Below, in pieces: positions 35,730 through 44,825 of a stretch of 64,000 bases of DNA. Position 1 is the first letter of the stretch, and the number at the start of each line of letters is the position of its first letter. The stretch covers positions 1-64,000 of the forward strand of contig NZ_JABSNO010000019.1 in assembly GCF_013294015.1 (NCBI RefSeq), given 5' to 3'. Position numbers and translations under genes: made by a program. Origin of the DNA: Frigoriflavimonas asaccharolytica (GTDB lineage: Bacteria > Bacteroidota > Bacteroidia > Flavobacteriales > Weeksellaceae). The notes beneath the pieces were generated by a model, which saw only the letters and a program-made list of their open reading frames with translations, did no database searches and was not told where the DNA came from.

Positions 35730-37727
35730 ATGAAATTAAAATATCTTATCTGTACCCTAATTTTTCCTTTAATGATGAATGCACAAAATGTGATGACACC
35801 AGAAATGCTCTGGACTTTAAACAAAATGTCTGTTGCTGCGGTGGCTCCCAATCAATCTTCGCTTATATACAGCGTAGGAAAAGTAGATTTGAAAACTGAA
35901 AAAACGAATAGTAAAAAGTTTTTTCTAAATACCAAAACTGACGCAACATCAGATGTAGATTTGGGCAAAAAATCCATCATTCAATGGGACGAAAATGGCT
36001 TGTATGCGCAAGAAGATGGCAAAATTTTTATTTCTAAAGATGCTGGGAAATCTTGGAACTTATTTTATGAAATTGGCGAAGTAGACGAAATAAAAATCTC
36101 TCCAGATGGAAAAAAAATCGCTTTCAGCAAAGCAGTTCAAATGGAAAAATTACTTGGAAAAGATAAATATAATGATGCTCCAAAATCTACCGCTCAAATT
36201 TACACAGACCTCAATCACAGACATTGGGATGCTTGGAATGAAGGGAAATACAACCACGTTTTCGTTGTTGAAACTTCTAAAAATGCAACTGAAGCAACGG
36301 ATCTATTATTAAATGAAATGTTTGATAGTCCACAAAAGCCATTTGGTGGAAGCGAAGATTTTCTTTGGACACCAGATTCTACAGAATTGCTGTATGTGAG
36401 CAAAAAGAAAAGCGGTGCAGAATACGCACAAAGCACGAATACAGACATTTATGCTTACAATTTACAATCTAAAACGACAGAAAATTTAACCAAAAGCAAT
36501 TTAGGATATGATGTAAACCCAAAATTTTCGCCAAACGGACAAATTTTATCTTGGCAAAGTATGGAAAGAGATGGTTTTGAAGCTGATAAAAACAGAATTA
36601 TGGTGATGGATTGGAAAACAAAAACCAAAACAGATCTTACAAATAATTGGGACGAAAGTGCAACTGGAGATGTTTTTTGGGATCAAAAATCTGAAAAAAT
36701 TTATTTCGCGGCTGCTTTCCGAGGTACCAATCAATTGTTTTCTGTGAATATTAAAAATCCTAAAATTCAACAAATAACAAAAGGAAATTTTGATGTTACA
36801 GGAATTGTTGCTCAATCTGATGCAGCATTAATGGTAACCAGAACAGATTTTAACCACAATGCAGATTTATTTTCCGTGAATTTGAAAAATGGGGAAATGA
36901 AAAAAGTGACCGACGTTAACAAAGAAAATTACGCAAAAATTTCGCCGAGCACATCAGAATTAAAACTGATAAAAACCACAGACGGAAAAGAAATGGGCGT
37001 TTGGATGATCTATCCACCAAATTTTGATCCTTCCAAGAAATATCCAACACTTTTGTACTGTCAAGGTGGACCGCAATCTGCGCTCACACAATTCTTTTCG
37101 GTTCGTTGGAATTTCGCTTTGATGGCAGCAAATGGATATGTAATTGTTGCGCCAAACAGACGAGGAATGCCTGGTTGGGGAACTCAATGGAACGAAGATA
37201 TTTCTAAAGATTGGGGAGGACAACCAATGGACGATTATCTTTCCGCTGCAGATTTTGCAAAAACTTTACCATTTGTAGATGGAAATAGAATGGGTGCAGT
37301 TGGCGCAAGTTATGGTGGATATTCCGTCTTTATGCTCGCTGGAATTCATGAAAATAGATTCAAAACTTTCATTGCTCATGATGGATTATTTGATATGAAA
37401 TCTTGGTACGGAACTACGGAAGAATTATTTTTCGCGAATTGGGATTTGGGTGGAAAACCTTGGGACGTACCAACACCGAAAGCCTATACAGAATTTAACC
37501 CAAGTAATTATGTAGCGAAATGGAACACGCCAATTTACATCATCCAGGGTGGAATAGATTTCCGTGTTCCTTATGAGCAAGGGCAACAAGCATTTCAATC
37601 GGCAAAATTGAAAGGGTTGAAAACAAAATTCTTGTATCTTCCAAATGAAAACCACTGGGTTTTGCATGCTCAAAATGGTTTGGTTTGGCAAAGAGAATTT
37701 TTTGGTTGGTTGAAGGAGACGTTGTAG
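35730..37727 (+). CDS. Exported S9 family peptidase (prolyl oligopeptidase/DPP type)
   Basis: Periplasmic serine peptidase that removes dipeptides or cleaves after proline or other residues in short peptides. A signal peptide (MKLKYLICTLIFPLMMNAQ) is followed by a beta-propeller of WD/PD-like repeats (about residues 30-400) and an alpha/beta hydrolase domain. The triad is seen as Ser527 in GASYGGYSVF, Asp610 in IQGGIDFRVPYEQ and His642 in NENHWVLHA. At 665 residues it suits the S9C/DPP group. It is transcribed alone. Confidence 0.93.
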   Translation: MKLKYLICTLIFPLMMNAQNVMTPEMLWTLNKMSVAAVAPNQSSLIYSVGKVDLKTEKTNSKKFFLNTKTDATSDVDLGKKSIIQWDENGLYAQEDGKIFISKDAGKSWNLFYEIGEVDEIKISPDGKKIAFSKAVQMEKLLGKDKYNDAPKSTAQIYTDLNHRHWDAWNEGKYNHVFVVETSKNATEATDLLLNEMFDSPQKPFGGSEDFLWTPDSTELLYVSKKKSGAEYAQSTNTDIYAYNLQSKTTENLTKSNLGYDVNPKFSPNGQILSWQSMERDGFEADKNRIMVMDWKTKTKTDLTNNWDESATGDVFWDQKSEKIYFAAAFRGTNQLFSVNIKNPKIQQITKGNFDVTGIVAQSDAALMVTRTDFNHNADLFSVNLKNGEMKKVTDVNKENYAKISPSTSELKLIKTTDGKEMGVWMIYPPNFDPSKKYPTLLYCQGGPQSALTQFFSVRWNFALMAANGYVIVAPNRRGMPGWGTQWNEDISKDWGGQPMDDYLSAADFAKTLPFVDGNRMGAVGASYGGYSVFMLAGIHENRFKTFIAHDGLFDMKSWYGTTEELFFANWDLGGKPWDVPTPKAYTEFNPSNYVAKWNTPIYIIQGGIDFRVPYEQGQQAFQSAKLKGLKTKFLYLPNENHWVLHAQNGLVWQREFFGWLKETL

Positions 37728-37763
37728 GATATTAGAAAATTTAAATAAGTAATAGAAATTATT

Positions 37764-37970
37764 TTAAACTAAAGATTTTTTCTTGATATTTAAATAAATA
37801 AAACTGCTTAAAATTCCTAAAAATGGTAAAGCGATAGTTAAACAAATTAACAAAGTTTTATTTGCATCAGAAATATCTGCCTTCACTAATTTGTAGATAG
37901 TGAAAATTAAAATAAACAGATATAAAAATGGCAAAGAAATTAGTAACATTTCTAAAAAATCTACAGACAT
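37764..37970 (-). CDS. Small two-helix membrane protein (PLDc_N-like)
   Basis: A 68-residue protein with two hydrophobic helices (LLISLPFLYLFILIFTIYKLV and LLICLTIALPFLGILSSFIYL) separated by a short polar turn KADISDANKT, and a basic tail. The spacing resembles the PLDc_N domain, a two-helix segment seen alone in many Bacteroidota. The function is unknown. It is convergent with the S9 peptidase gene and divergent from the BRO-domain pseudogene. Confidence 0.65.
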   Translation of the reverse strand: MSVDFLEMLLISLPFLYLFILIFTIYKLVKADISDANKTLLICLTIALPFLGILSSFIYLNIKKKSLV

Positions 37971-38035
37971 CGAAAAAGGGATTAATATTTCAAATTTACT
38001 AAATTATATTTTTAAAATAAGTAACAATAATTTTA

Positions 38036-38867
38036 ATGTTAAAAAATAAAACCGCAATCAAATTATTTGAAGAAAAAAAAGTTCGTTCCACTTGGAGCGA
38101 AGAAGATGAGAGATGGTATTTTTCTATTGTTGATATCATTGAAATATTAACAGATTCTGAACGACCAAGAAAATATTGGAGTGATTTAAAATCTAAACTT
38201 AATGTGGAAGGAAGTGAGTTGTCCGAAAATATCGGACAACTGAAAATGCAATCTACGGATGGGAAATTTTATAAAACAGATGTAGCAGATACCGAACAAC
38301 TTTTCCGTTTAATTCAATCTATTCCATCGCCAAAAGCAGAGCCCTTTAAACTTTGGATCGCAAAAGTAGCACGAGAAAGAATTGATGAAATAGAGGATCC
38401 AGAAATAGGAATAGATCGTTTGATGGAAACTTACCTGAAGAAAGGATATAGCAAAGATTGGATCAACCAAAGATTAAAAAGCATAGAAGTTCGTAAAGAT
38501 CTTACAGACGAATGGGACGAAAGAGGCGTAAAAAAAGATTAAGAGTATGCAATCTTAACAGACGAAATCACAAAAGCCTGGAGCGGTTTTTCTGTGAAAG
38601 ATTACAAAAAATTGAAAGAAAGAAAACCTTCGCGACAATATGACGAATCTTGAGTTGGTTTTAAACATGCTTGCAGAAGCAACCACTACAGAAATCAGCA
38701 AAGAAAAAAAGCCCAAAAATTTTAATGAAAATAAAATTATCGCCAAACAAGGAGGAACAATTGCTGGAAATACCCGAAAAGAAATAGAAGAAAAAACGGG
38801 TAAAAAAGTGGTAAATTCTATCTCTGCAAAGAAAATTTCGGAAAATAATAAGAAAAATATTAGTTAG
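38036..38867 (+). pseudogene. BRO-N domain / DinD-like protein broken by a stop and a frameshift
   Basis: Residues 1-168 read as a BRO N-terminal domain (KTAIKLFEEKKVRSTWSEED; RWYFSIVDIIEILTDSERPR; GKFYKTDVADTEQLFRLIQS; LDDEWDERGVKKD-like end). A TAA at 38540-38542 interrupts the frame, but the same frame continues EYAILTDEITKAWSGFSVKD. At about 38605-38620 a small deletion moves the frame to KKENLRDNMTNLELVLNMLA, which runs on to the stop at 38865. Full-length relatives have about 275 residues with this exact order. It is therefore an inactivated gene; the intact first part may still be made. Confidence 0.8.
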
Positions 38868-38947
38868 TTTTTATACAAAATATTAGCAAAAATTCATTCT
38901 CAAAAACAAATTTCCAAAAACACTTGACTTTGCCCCTTTCATAATCG

Positions 38948-38955
38948 TATATTTG
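38948..38955 (+). promoter_or_regulatory. -7 element TATATTTG upstream of queA
   Basis: TATATTTG fits TAnnTTTG, with TTG at 38924-38926 about 21 bp before it. It is 145 bp from the queA ATG, leaving a long leader that holds a 19-codon ORF. Confidence 0.6.
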
Positions 38956-39016
38956 CAGACTGAAAATTTTGTAAATTCTGCAAAATTTTATGTTCAAAAA
39001 TAAAAATAATCGAGTT

Positions 39017-39073
39017 ATGAAATCGGTATCTATTTATTATTTAGAAAATAATAGTACTAAACCGACCTCATAA
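39017..39073 (+). other. Possible short leader ORF before queA
   Basis: ATG 39017 opens an 18-codon frame (MKSVSIYYLENNSTKPTS) that stops 27 bp before queA, downstream of the TATATTTG promoter. It could be a leader peptide or chance; I see no attenuator hairpin. Confidence 0.25.
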
Positions 39074-39100
39074 GACCTTAAAAAAATAAATATTCTACTT

Positions 39101-40156
39101 ATGAAAATGAAAACCTCCGACTTTAATTTTGATTTGCCAGATGAACTTCTAGCAGAACATCCGGCTCCAAATAGAGACGAATCAAGATTAATGGTTTTAA
39201 ATAGAGCTACACAAACCATAGAACACAAACTTTTCAAAGACGTTATTGATTATTTCGACGAAAAAGATTTGTTCATATTTAATAATACCAAAGTTTTCCC
39301 AGCGAGATTGTATGGTAATAAAGAAAAAACGGGTGCAAAAATTGAAGTTTTCTTATTAAGAGAATTAGATAAAGAAACAAAAGTTTGGGACGTTCTCGTA
39401 GATCCGGCAAGAAAAATAAGAATCGGTAACAAATTATTCTTCACTGAGGATGAATCTTTGGTTGCAGAAGTTATTGATAATACAACAAGTAGAGGAAGAA
39501 CTTTACGTTTTCTATACGATGGATCTTACGAAGAATTTCGTTCAAAATTGAGAGAGTTAGGAAATACTCCCCTTCCAAAATACATCACCAGAGAAGTAGA
39601 ACCAGAAGATGAGGAGCGCTACCAAACCATTTACGCAAAAGAGGAAGGAGCTGTAGCGGCACCAACTGCAGGTTTGCATTTCTCGAGACATTTGATGAAA
39701 AGATTGGAAATAAAAGGGATCGATTTCGCAGAAGTTACACTTCACGTTGGACTTGGAACTTTTAATCCTATCGAAGTAGAAGATCTTTCTAAACATAAAA
39801 TGGAATCCGAAGAAGCGAAAATTACGCAAGAAAATGCAGATATCATCAACAAAGCATTAGATGAAAATCGTAGAATTTGTGCTGTAGGAACTACCACAAT
39901 GCGTACTTTAGAAACTTCTGTTTCTTCTAACAACAGATTGGGACAATACCACGGTTGGACGAATAAATTCATCTTCCCGCCACACGATTTTGGAATTGCA
40001 AACGCGATGATTACCAATTTTCATACGCCAAAATCAACTTTGTTAATGATGATTGCTGCTTTCGCTGGCAAAGATTTCCTTTTGGAAGCGTATCACACTG
40101 CCATCAAAGAAAAGTATAAATTTTATACTTACGGAGATGCAATGCTCATCATATAA
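39101..40156 (+). CDS. queA: S-adenosylmethionine:tRNA ribosyltransferase-isomerase
   Basis: Transfers and isomerises the ribose of SAM to preQ1 in tRNA, giving epoxyqueuosine. It opens with [20 protein letters not shown], the standard QueA start, and carries [40 protein letters not shown] and [13 protein letters not shown]. The end has [20 protein letters not shown] and YGDAMLI. At 351 residues it is full length. Other queuosine genes are not in the window. A leader of about 145 bp separates it from its promoter, and a terminator follows. Confidence 0.97.
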   Translation: MKMKTSDFNFDLPDELLAEHPAPNRDESRLMVLNRATQTIEHKLFKDVIDYFDEKDLFIFNNTKVFPARLYGNKEKTGAKIEVFLLRELDKETKVWDVLVDPARKIRIGNKLFFTEDESLVAEVIDNTTSRGRTLRFLYDGSYEEFRSKLRELGNTPLPKYITREVEPEDEERYQTIYAKEEGAVAAPTAGLHFSRHLMKRLEIKGIDFAEVTLHVGLGTFNPIEVEDLSKHKMESEEAKITQENADIINKALDENRRICAVGTTTMRTLETSVSSNNRLGQYHGWTNKFIFPPHDFGIANAMITNFHTPKSTLLMMIAAFAGKDFLLEAYHTAIKEKYKFYTYGDAMLII

Positions 40157-40180
40157 TTTTGCAAAAAATATAAATCTTCT

Positions 40181-40208
40181 AATGTGCAGCTTATGGTTGC
40201 ACATTTTT
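40181..40208 (+). terminator. Terminator after queA
   Basis: AATGTGCA and TGCACATT form an 8-bp stem with an 8-nt loop, followed by a long T-run. It lies just before the next promoter. Confidence 0.82.
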
Positions 40209-40214
40209 TTTATG

Positions 40215-40222
40215 TATTTTTG
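40215..40222 (+). promoter_or_regulatory. -7 element TATTTTTG upstream of propeller lipoprotein gene
   Basis: TATTTTTG fits TAnnTTTG and ends 19 bp before the ATG at 40242. It follows directly on the queA terminator. Confidence 0.6.
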
Positions 40223-40241
40223 AACTTCAATTCCAATTAAA

Positions 40242-41096
40242 ATGAAATCTCTAATTATTCCTATTTTGCTTATTTTTTCAAATTCTTGTATCTCCAAAGC
40301 CCAAAAATTAGAAGTTGTTGCCGAACTTCCTGGCAAAATAAATGAAGCTTCGGCTTGTGAAATTGCATCAAAATCTGATTTAATATGGACTATTGAAGAT
40401 CAAAAAAATGATAATGTTCTTCTTGGTCTTAACAAAAGTGGAGAATTGATGCAAAAGATAAAAATCAACAATGTAGAAAATCATGATTGGGAAGATTTAA
40501 CTTCCGATGAAGAAGGAAATATCTATATTGGCGATTTTGGAAACAATGATAATGATAGAAAAAACCTTGCAATTTATAAAATTAATGCTGCAGATTTGAA
40601 TAAAGATGATGTGCAAGCATTAGAAGTTGTGCAATTTTTCTATCCAGAGCAGATAGATTTTCCGGCCAAGAAAAAAGATCGAAATTTTGATACAGAATCT
40701 TTTTTTATATTTGAAAATAATTTTTATCTATTCACCAAAAATAGAAGCTCCAATTTTGATGGAACAACGAATTTGTATCGCGTAAAAAATCAAACAAAAG
40801 AAAAACTTGCGGCAGAAAAAATATCCAGTTTCGTAACCTGCGATGATTTTAATCGTTGCGCAATTACGGGTGCAGATATGAGTCCCAACAAAAAGCAAGT
40901 TGCACTTTTAACATCGGATAAAGTCTTTATTTTCTCTGATTTTAAAGGCGACGATTTCTTTTCTGGGAAATCCCAAACGATAGATTTAGAAAATTATACC
41001 CAAAAAGAAGGTATTTGCTTTGAAGACGATAAAAATTTATTAATCACCGATGAAGCATCGAAGAAAGGTTCTTTTTTATATCGTCTAAAATTATAA
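40242..41096 (+). CDS. Lipoprotein or exported beta-propeller-like protein, unknown function
   Basis: A 284-residue protein with an N-terminal signal ending in IFSNSCISKAQ, which looks like a lipobox with Cys at about residue 16. The mature part has repeats of the type GNIYIGDFGNNDNDR and LITDEASKKGSFLYRL with DWEDLTSDEE, giving a six-bladed beta-propeller pattern. No catalytic motif is recognised. It is convergent with a large phosphoesterase gene only 5 bp away. Confidence 0.72.
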   Translation: MKSLIIPILLIFSNSCISKAQKLEVVAELPGKINEASACEIASKSDLIWTIEDQKNDNVLLGLNKSGELMQKIKINNVENHDWEDLTSDEEGNIYIGDFGNNDNDRKNLAIYKINAADLNKDDVQALEVVQFFYPEQIDFPAKKKDRNFDTESFFIFENNFYLFTKNRSSNFDGTTNLYRVKNQTKEKLAAEKISSFVTCDDFNRCAITGADMSPNKKQVALLTSDKVFIFSDFKGDDFFSGKSQTIDLENYTQKEGICFEDDKNLLITDEASKKGSFLYRLKL

Positions 41097-41101
41097 AAAA
41101 T

Positions 41102-44100
41102 TTAAAAATTTAATCCGAAAGTTACAGCAAACCTTCCTCCATCTTTTGCATAGAAATAAGATCCTTGAAAAACAAGCTGATCCAAAGCATTTATCCAAAT
41201 TCCGCCTCCAAAAGAATTGTGCCATTTGTCGGTATTTTCTGTAGGAATCCAAACTCTTCCATAATCAAAACCGCTGTAAATTCCGAAATTTAAAGGTAGA
41301 AAGGAATTTCTAAAAGTTCCTAGATTTACGCGTAAATCTGTAGTTTGATAAAAAGAAGATTTACCATAAAATCGATCGAAATTGTAAGCACGAAGATGAT
41401 CATTTCCTCCTAATGTGGTCATTTGATAAAATTCGTAATCATTGCTAAGCAGCCATTTTGCTTTTGCATAAGTAGACAAAATTAATTTTTCGTTGTTGGT
41501 GAGATAATGTATAAAACCTAATCCTGTAGCAATACTGGGTAGTTTTTTGTCATTATTAAATAAATTTTGTCGGTAGCTGAAATCAATGTCTAGTTTCATT
41601 CCCAAGCTAGGATTTGCCTTATTATTCAGGTTCAAATAATTAAAGCTGATATCTGCGCCACCAAAATGATTGGTTTTGAAGACGTCTTCATTCACAATAT
41701 TTGCAGTGGCAATTCTCCTAGCATCTGTTTTTTCTATTTCTATTGCTTCGTAAACTAATTTGGAAGTGAAAGAAGCTGCATTTTTTTTCCAATTTAAAGA
41801 GGGTGCAAAATGGTAATCTTTAGCACGAACTCTGTAATAATTTTCTTCGAAAAGATCATCGTAATTTTCAGTTAAATTTCCCACGCCGAAAAAATTTCTA
41901 ATAAATTTTGAAGAAGAAATTCCTGCATCTATCTGATAAAACCAATTTCCTGTGAGGTTCGGAATTGTAGCTGCATACGCAAATTCATAACCTTTCGAAC
42001 TTGTAAAATAATTGGCAAGCAATTTATGTTTTGCTGAAAAAGGATTCTGCTTAAATCCTTTTTTTTCGTAAACCGCATTGATGCCTACAATCAATCCATC
42101 ATCAGGATTAAATCCGATATTGAGATTTTGTGTAAAAAAACTATATTTTGGTCTGGTGAAATTATACTCATTTAAGTAATAATCGTCTGTTAATTTTACA
42201 TTCGTTTTTTTATTATTGAAGGTATTTTTCTTAGTTTTATAATCATAGATTTTCACGTTTTTGTTATTATTAATGGTATAAACATCATTATTCAAACCTC
42301 CCAATAATCTTATTTTTATACCGCTTTTATTTCCATTTACTTCAAATTCATCATCGTCAGAAAGTCCATAGATCCATATTTCTTTAGTTAAATCTTTAGA
42401 ATAAATTTTATTGAAAGTTAATTCTTCTCCAGATTTTTTAAGCCGATAAATTTTTATTTCCGTTTCCTTATTATTTAGACGATTGATGATGAATTTATCT
42501 TTTTTATCTGTTCCTGTTAGCAAAACTGTTTCTTGTAAAATATTGAAGTACTGCTTTGCGTATAATTTCAAATCATTTTTTCGAATTTCTAGATTTTGTT
42601 TAATGCTTTTCAGGTTTTCATTTTGTGCTGCATTTGGCAATTGATCCAAGGCTTTTTCAATGTCATTTTTATCTAAATTTTGTTGAATGTATTCTGCTTC
42701 ATTCAGCCAATCTGCGAGTGTGGAATTTTTAGTAAAAGCTAAATCTATAGCGTATGCTTCTCGGTTGAACCATTTTATGTTTTTTATTTTCGGGCCAAAA
42801 CTTTGCATATGTTTCAGCTCAGGAAAGGCCAAAATAATTTTGGTAAGAAATCCGTCATATTTCACAAAAGCTTGGTCGCGATCTTTGGGAATAGGGGAAA
42901 TGTACACACTTCCATTTTCTTTTCTTTGTTCCCATTTCCATTGATCTTGGTGCCGATCCCAATCACCAATAAGCATATCAAAAAGCCGTGCTCTGATGTA
43001 AGATTTTTCATCAATGACATATTTTTCGTCTTTTGCGAGCAATTTTATAACTTCATGGGTGCTCAAAATTTCACTAGGATTTTCTAAAGTTTCCTCTGGT
43101 CTTTTTTCTAAATAATACAATTCATCGCCAAAATTTTGATTGAATTTTCCCAATCTATTTTGTTTTGGAACATAAAATAGCTCCGGATTTGAGTGTTTTA
43201 TGCCAATTTGATCAGAAAGATTTCCAATGGCTAATGGTGTATATGGATGAGAAGAGGTGAAAAAATCTAATAAAAATTGATCTGCAAACCCATTTTCTAA
43301 ATCTTTGCTCATATATTGATTTTTGAAAGCGACGGATTGCAAAAAACGAATACCACTTTTCTTCAAAGCACGCAAAACATATTCTCCTTTTGGTGTTTCT
43401 AAACGTAAGGAATTGGTTTGATGGCCACCTCCAGAACGACTTGCTTGTGCGCCACCAAATAAAGTATCTAAAGCTAAAACTGGCGCTTTTATAGGTTCGG
43501 AATATAGATTTCTGTAATTTTTGCCCCATAAAAATTCGTAAAATTTCCCTTTTTTGGTCATGGCAACATCATAAACGGACGCTTCAATTTCTGTGGGAAA
43601 TTTATAAGGATAGCTAGGAATTTTTGGGTCTGAATTTTTTAAAATTTGTTTTCTATATAATAGCTTTTCGGTGTTATTTTCTCTTCCAAAATAAGAAACT
43701 TCCGCATCTCCAGATTTGGATATTTCTAGCACAGCATATCCATTTTTGCCGTAAGAAAAGTCGGATTTGCCAATTGCAGAAGCAGCTTCAGATTTAGATC
43801 CAGCTCCACTTATTATTTGATGAATATTATCTTTTTCGATGTATTGAAGATTGTGATCATGCCCAGAAACTACAATTACATTGTCTCGATCTGCAAGTAA
43901 AGTTTGAATTCTAGAAGATAATTTTCTGTAATTTTCGTTTGATAAATCTTGGTGCGTAATTCCTCCTGTTGCGCGCATCAAATTCATAAAGCTACCTAAA
44001 ATTGGCAGTGGAAATTTATTTTCTAAGGGGAAAATTTGTTTTTCTAAAGAAAATTTTCCACCATGAGAACCGTTATCTAGCAATGGATGATGAAAAGCTA

Positions 44101-44803
44101 CGACGATGGTTCTGTTTTGATTTTTATTGAGCTCTCCTTCAAAAGCCTCGAAAAAATCTTCTCTGGTTTTTATCTCGCATTTTTCATTTATTCCGGGATT
44201 TTTGTTCCAGTCAGCTAGAAACCATTCAGAATCAACGATAATTAAAGCAATATTTTTATCTATTTTTCTAGTTTCTATCGCGCAAGAATTTTTTGGTGCA
44301 AATGCTTTTTTGTCTTGCAACTTTTTGGTGATGTAATCTTGCTGATTTTCTAAGCCAATGATTCCGTTGCTATACCAATCGTGATTTCCAGGTATGAAAA
44401 TGGTTTGTCCTTTATAGTTTTTTGCTAAAGCAATTTGATTATCAAGATGTGCTTCTGCAATTTTTCTGTCTTTGCTTTTTTTGTTAGGCAATCCTTTTGG
44501 ATAAATGTTATCTCCTAAAAATATCAAAGTACTCTTAGCATTTGCAGAATCTAGTTTATCCTTTAATTGATTGAGCGTGTTTTTGGCTTCCAAACTTTTT
44601 ATATCTCCTACGGTTGCAGAGTTTTCTAGATTTCCTGCATCTCCTACCAAATAAAATGTGTGGGCAACTTCTTGTCTTTCTATTTTTTCGCTGATAGGAT
44701 TATTTGCAACTGCACTTCCATAATGTGCATTTCTACTTGCGCAAGAATGTATTAAAATCCCCAAAAGAAGTAATGTCGCATTTTTTATAGTAAATATTTT
44801 CAT
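41102..44803 (-). CDS. Calcineurin-like phosphoesterase lipoprotein fused to an outer-membrane barrel
   Basis: At 1233 residues this is a rare fusion. The lipoprotein signal (LLLLGILIHSCASRN) precedes a metallophosphoesterase domain with the four metal motifs VGDAGNLEN, FLGDNIYPKG, IPGNHDWY and VVSGHDHNLQ (residues about 50-320). A large middle region (about 400-830) is followed by a C-terminal Omp85/surface-antigen-like barrel ending in FAVTFGLNF. A phosphatase could thus be held at the outer membrane. The substrate is unknown. It is divergent from the HD-PycTM gene, with only 22 bp between starts. Confidence 0.85.
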   Translation of the reverse strand: MKIFTIKNATLLLLGILIHSCASRNAHYGSAVANNPISEKIERQEVAHTFYLVGDAGNLENSATVGDIKSLEAKNTLNQLKDKLDSANAKSTLIFLGDNIYPKGLPNKKSKDRKIAEAHLDNQIALAKNYKGQTIFIPGNHDWYSNGIIGLENQQDYITKKLQDKKAFAPKNSCAIETRKIDKNIALIIVDSEWFLADWNKNPGINEKCEIKTREDFFEAFEGELNKNQNRTIVVAFHHPLLDNGSHGGKFSLEKQIFPLENKFPLPILGSFMNLMRATGGITHQDLSNENYRKLSSRIQTLLADRDNVIVVSGHDHNLQYIEKDNIHQIISGAGSKSEAASAIGKSDFSYGKNGYAVLEISKSGDAEVSYFGRENNTEKLLYRKQILKNSDPKIPSYPYKFPTEIEASVYDVAMTKKGKFYEFLWGKNYRNLYSEPIKAPVLALDTLFGGAQASRSGGGHQTNSLRLETPKGEYVLRALKKSGIRFLQSVAFKNQYMSKDLENGFADQFLLDFFTSSHPYTPLAIGNLSDQIGIKHSNPELFYVPKQNRLGKFNQNFGDELYYLEKRPEETLENPSEILSTHEVIKLLAKDEKYVIDEKSYIRARLFDMLIGDWDRHQDQWKWEQRKENGSVYISPIPKDRDQAFVKYDGFLTKIILAFPELKHMQSFGPKIKNIKWFNREAYAIDLAFTKNSTLADWLNEAEYIQQNLDKNDIEKALDQLPNAAQNENLKSIKQNLEIRKNDLKLYAKQYFNILQETVLLTGTDKKDKFIINRLNNKETEIKIYRLKKSGEELTFNKIYSKDLTKEIWIYGLSDDDEFEVNGNKSGIKIRLLGGLNNDVYTINNNKNVKIYDYKTKKNTFNNKKTNVKLTDDYYLNEYNFTRPKYSFFTQNLNIGFNPDDGLIVGINAVYEKKGFKQNPFSAKHKLLANYFTSSKGYEFAYAATIPNLTGNWFYQIDAGISSSKFIRNFFGVGNLTENYDDLFEENYYRVRAKDYHFAPSLNWKKNAASFTSKLVYEAIEIEKTDARRIATANIVNEDVFKTNHFGGADISFNYLNLNNKANPSLGMKLDIDFSYRQNLFNNDKKLPSIATGLGFIHYLTNNEKLILSTYAKAKWLLSNDYEFYQMTTLGGNDHLRAYNFDRFYGKSSFYQTTDLRVNLGTFRNSFLPLNFGIYSGFDYGRVWIPTENTDKWHNSFGGGIWINALDQLVFQGSYFYAKDGGRFAVTFGLNF

Positions 44804-44813
44804 AAATTTGATT

Positions 44814-44821
44814 CAAATATA
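44814..44821 (-). promoter_or_regulatory. -7 element TATATTTG for the phosphoesterase gene
   Basis: On the minus strand TATATTTG lies 10 bp before the ATG at 44803 and only 4 bp before the divergent HD-PycTM ATG (44826). The two promoters must overlap coding DNA. Confidence 0.5.
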
Positions 44822-44825
44822 AAAT

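Noticed and set aside
38962-39000. TTTGTAAATTCTGC similarity with sequence near 55080-55100
   Set aside because: Two short A/T-rich matches of about 18 bp in intergenic DNA are too weak to call a repeat family.
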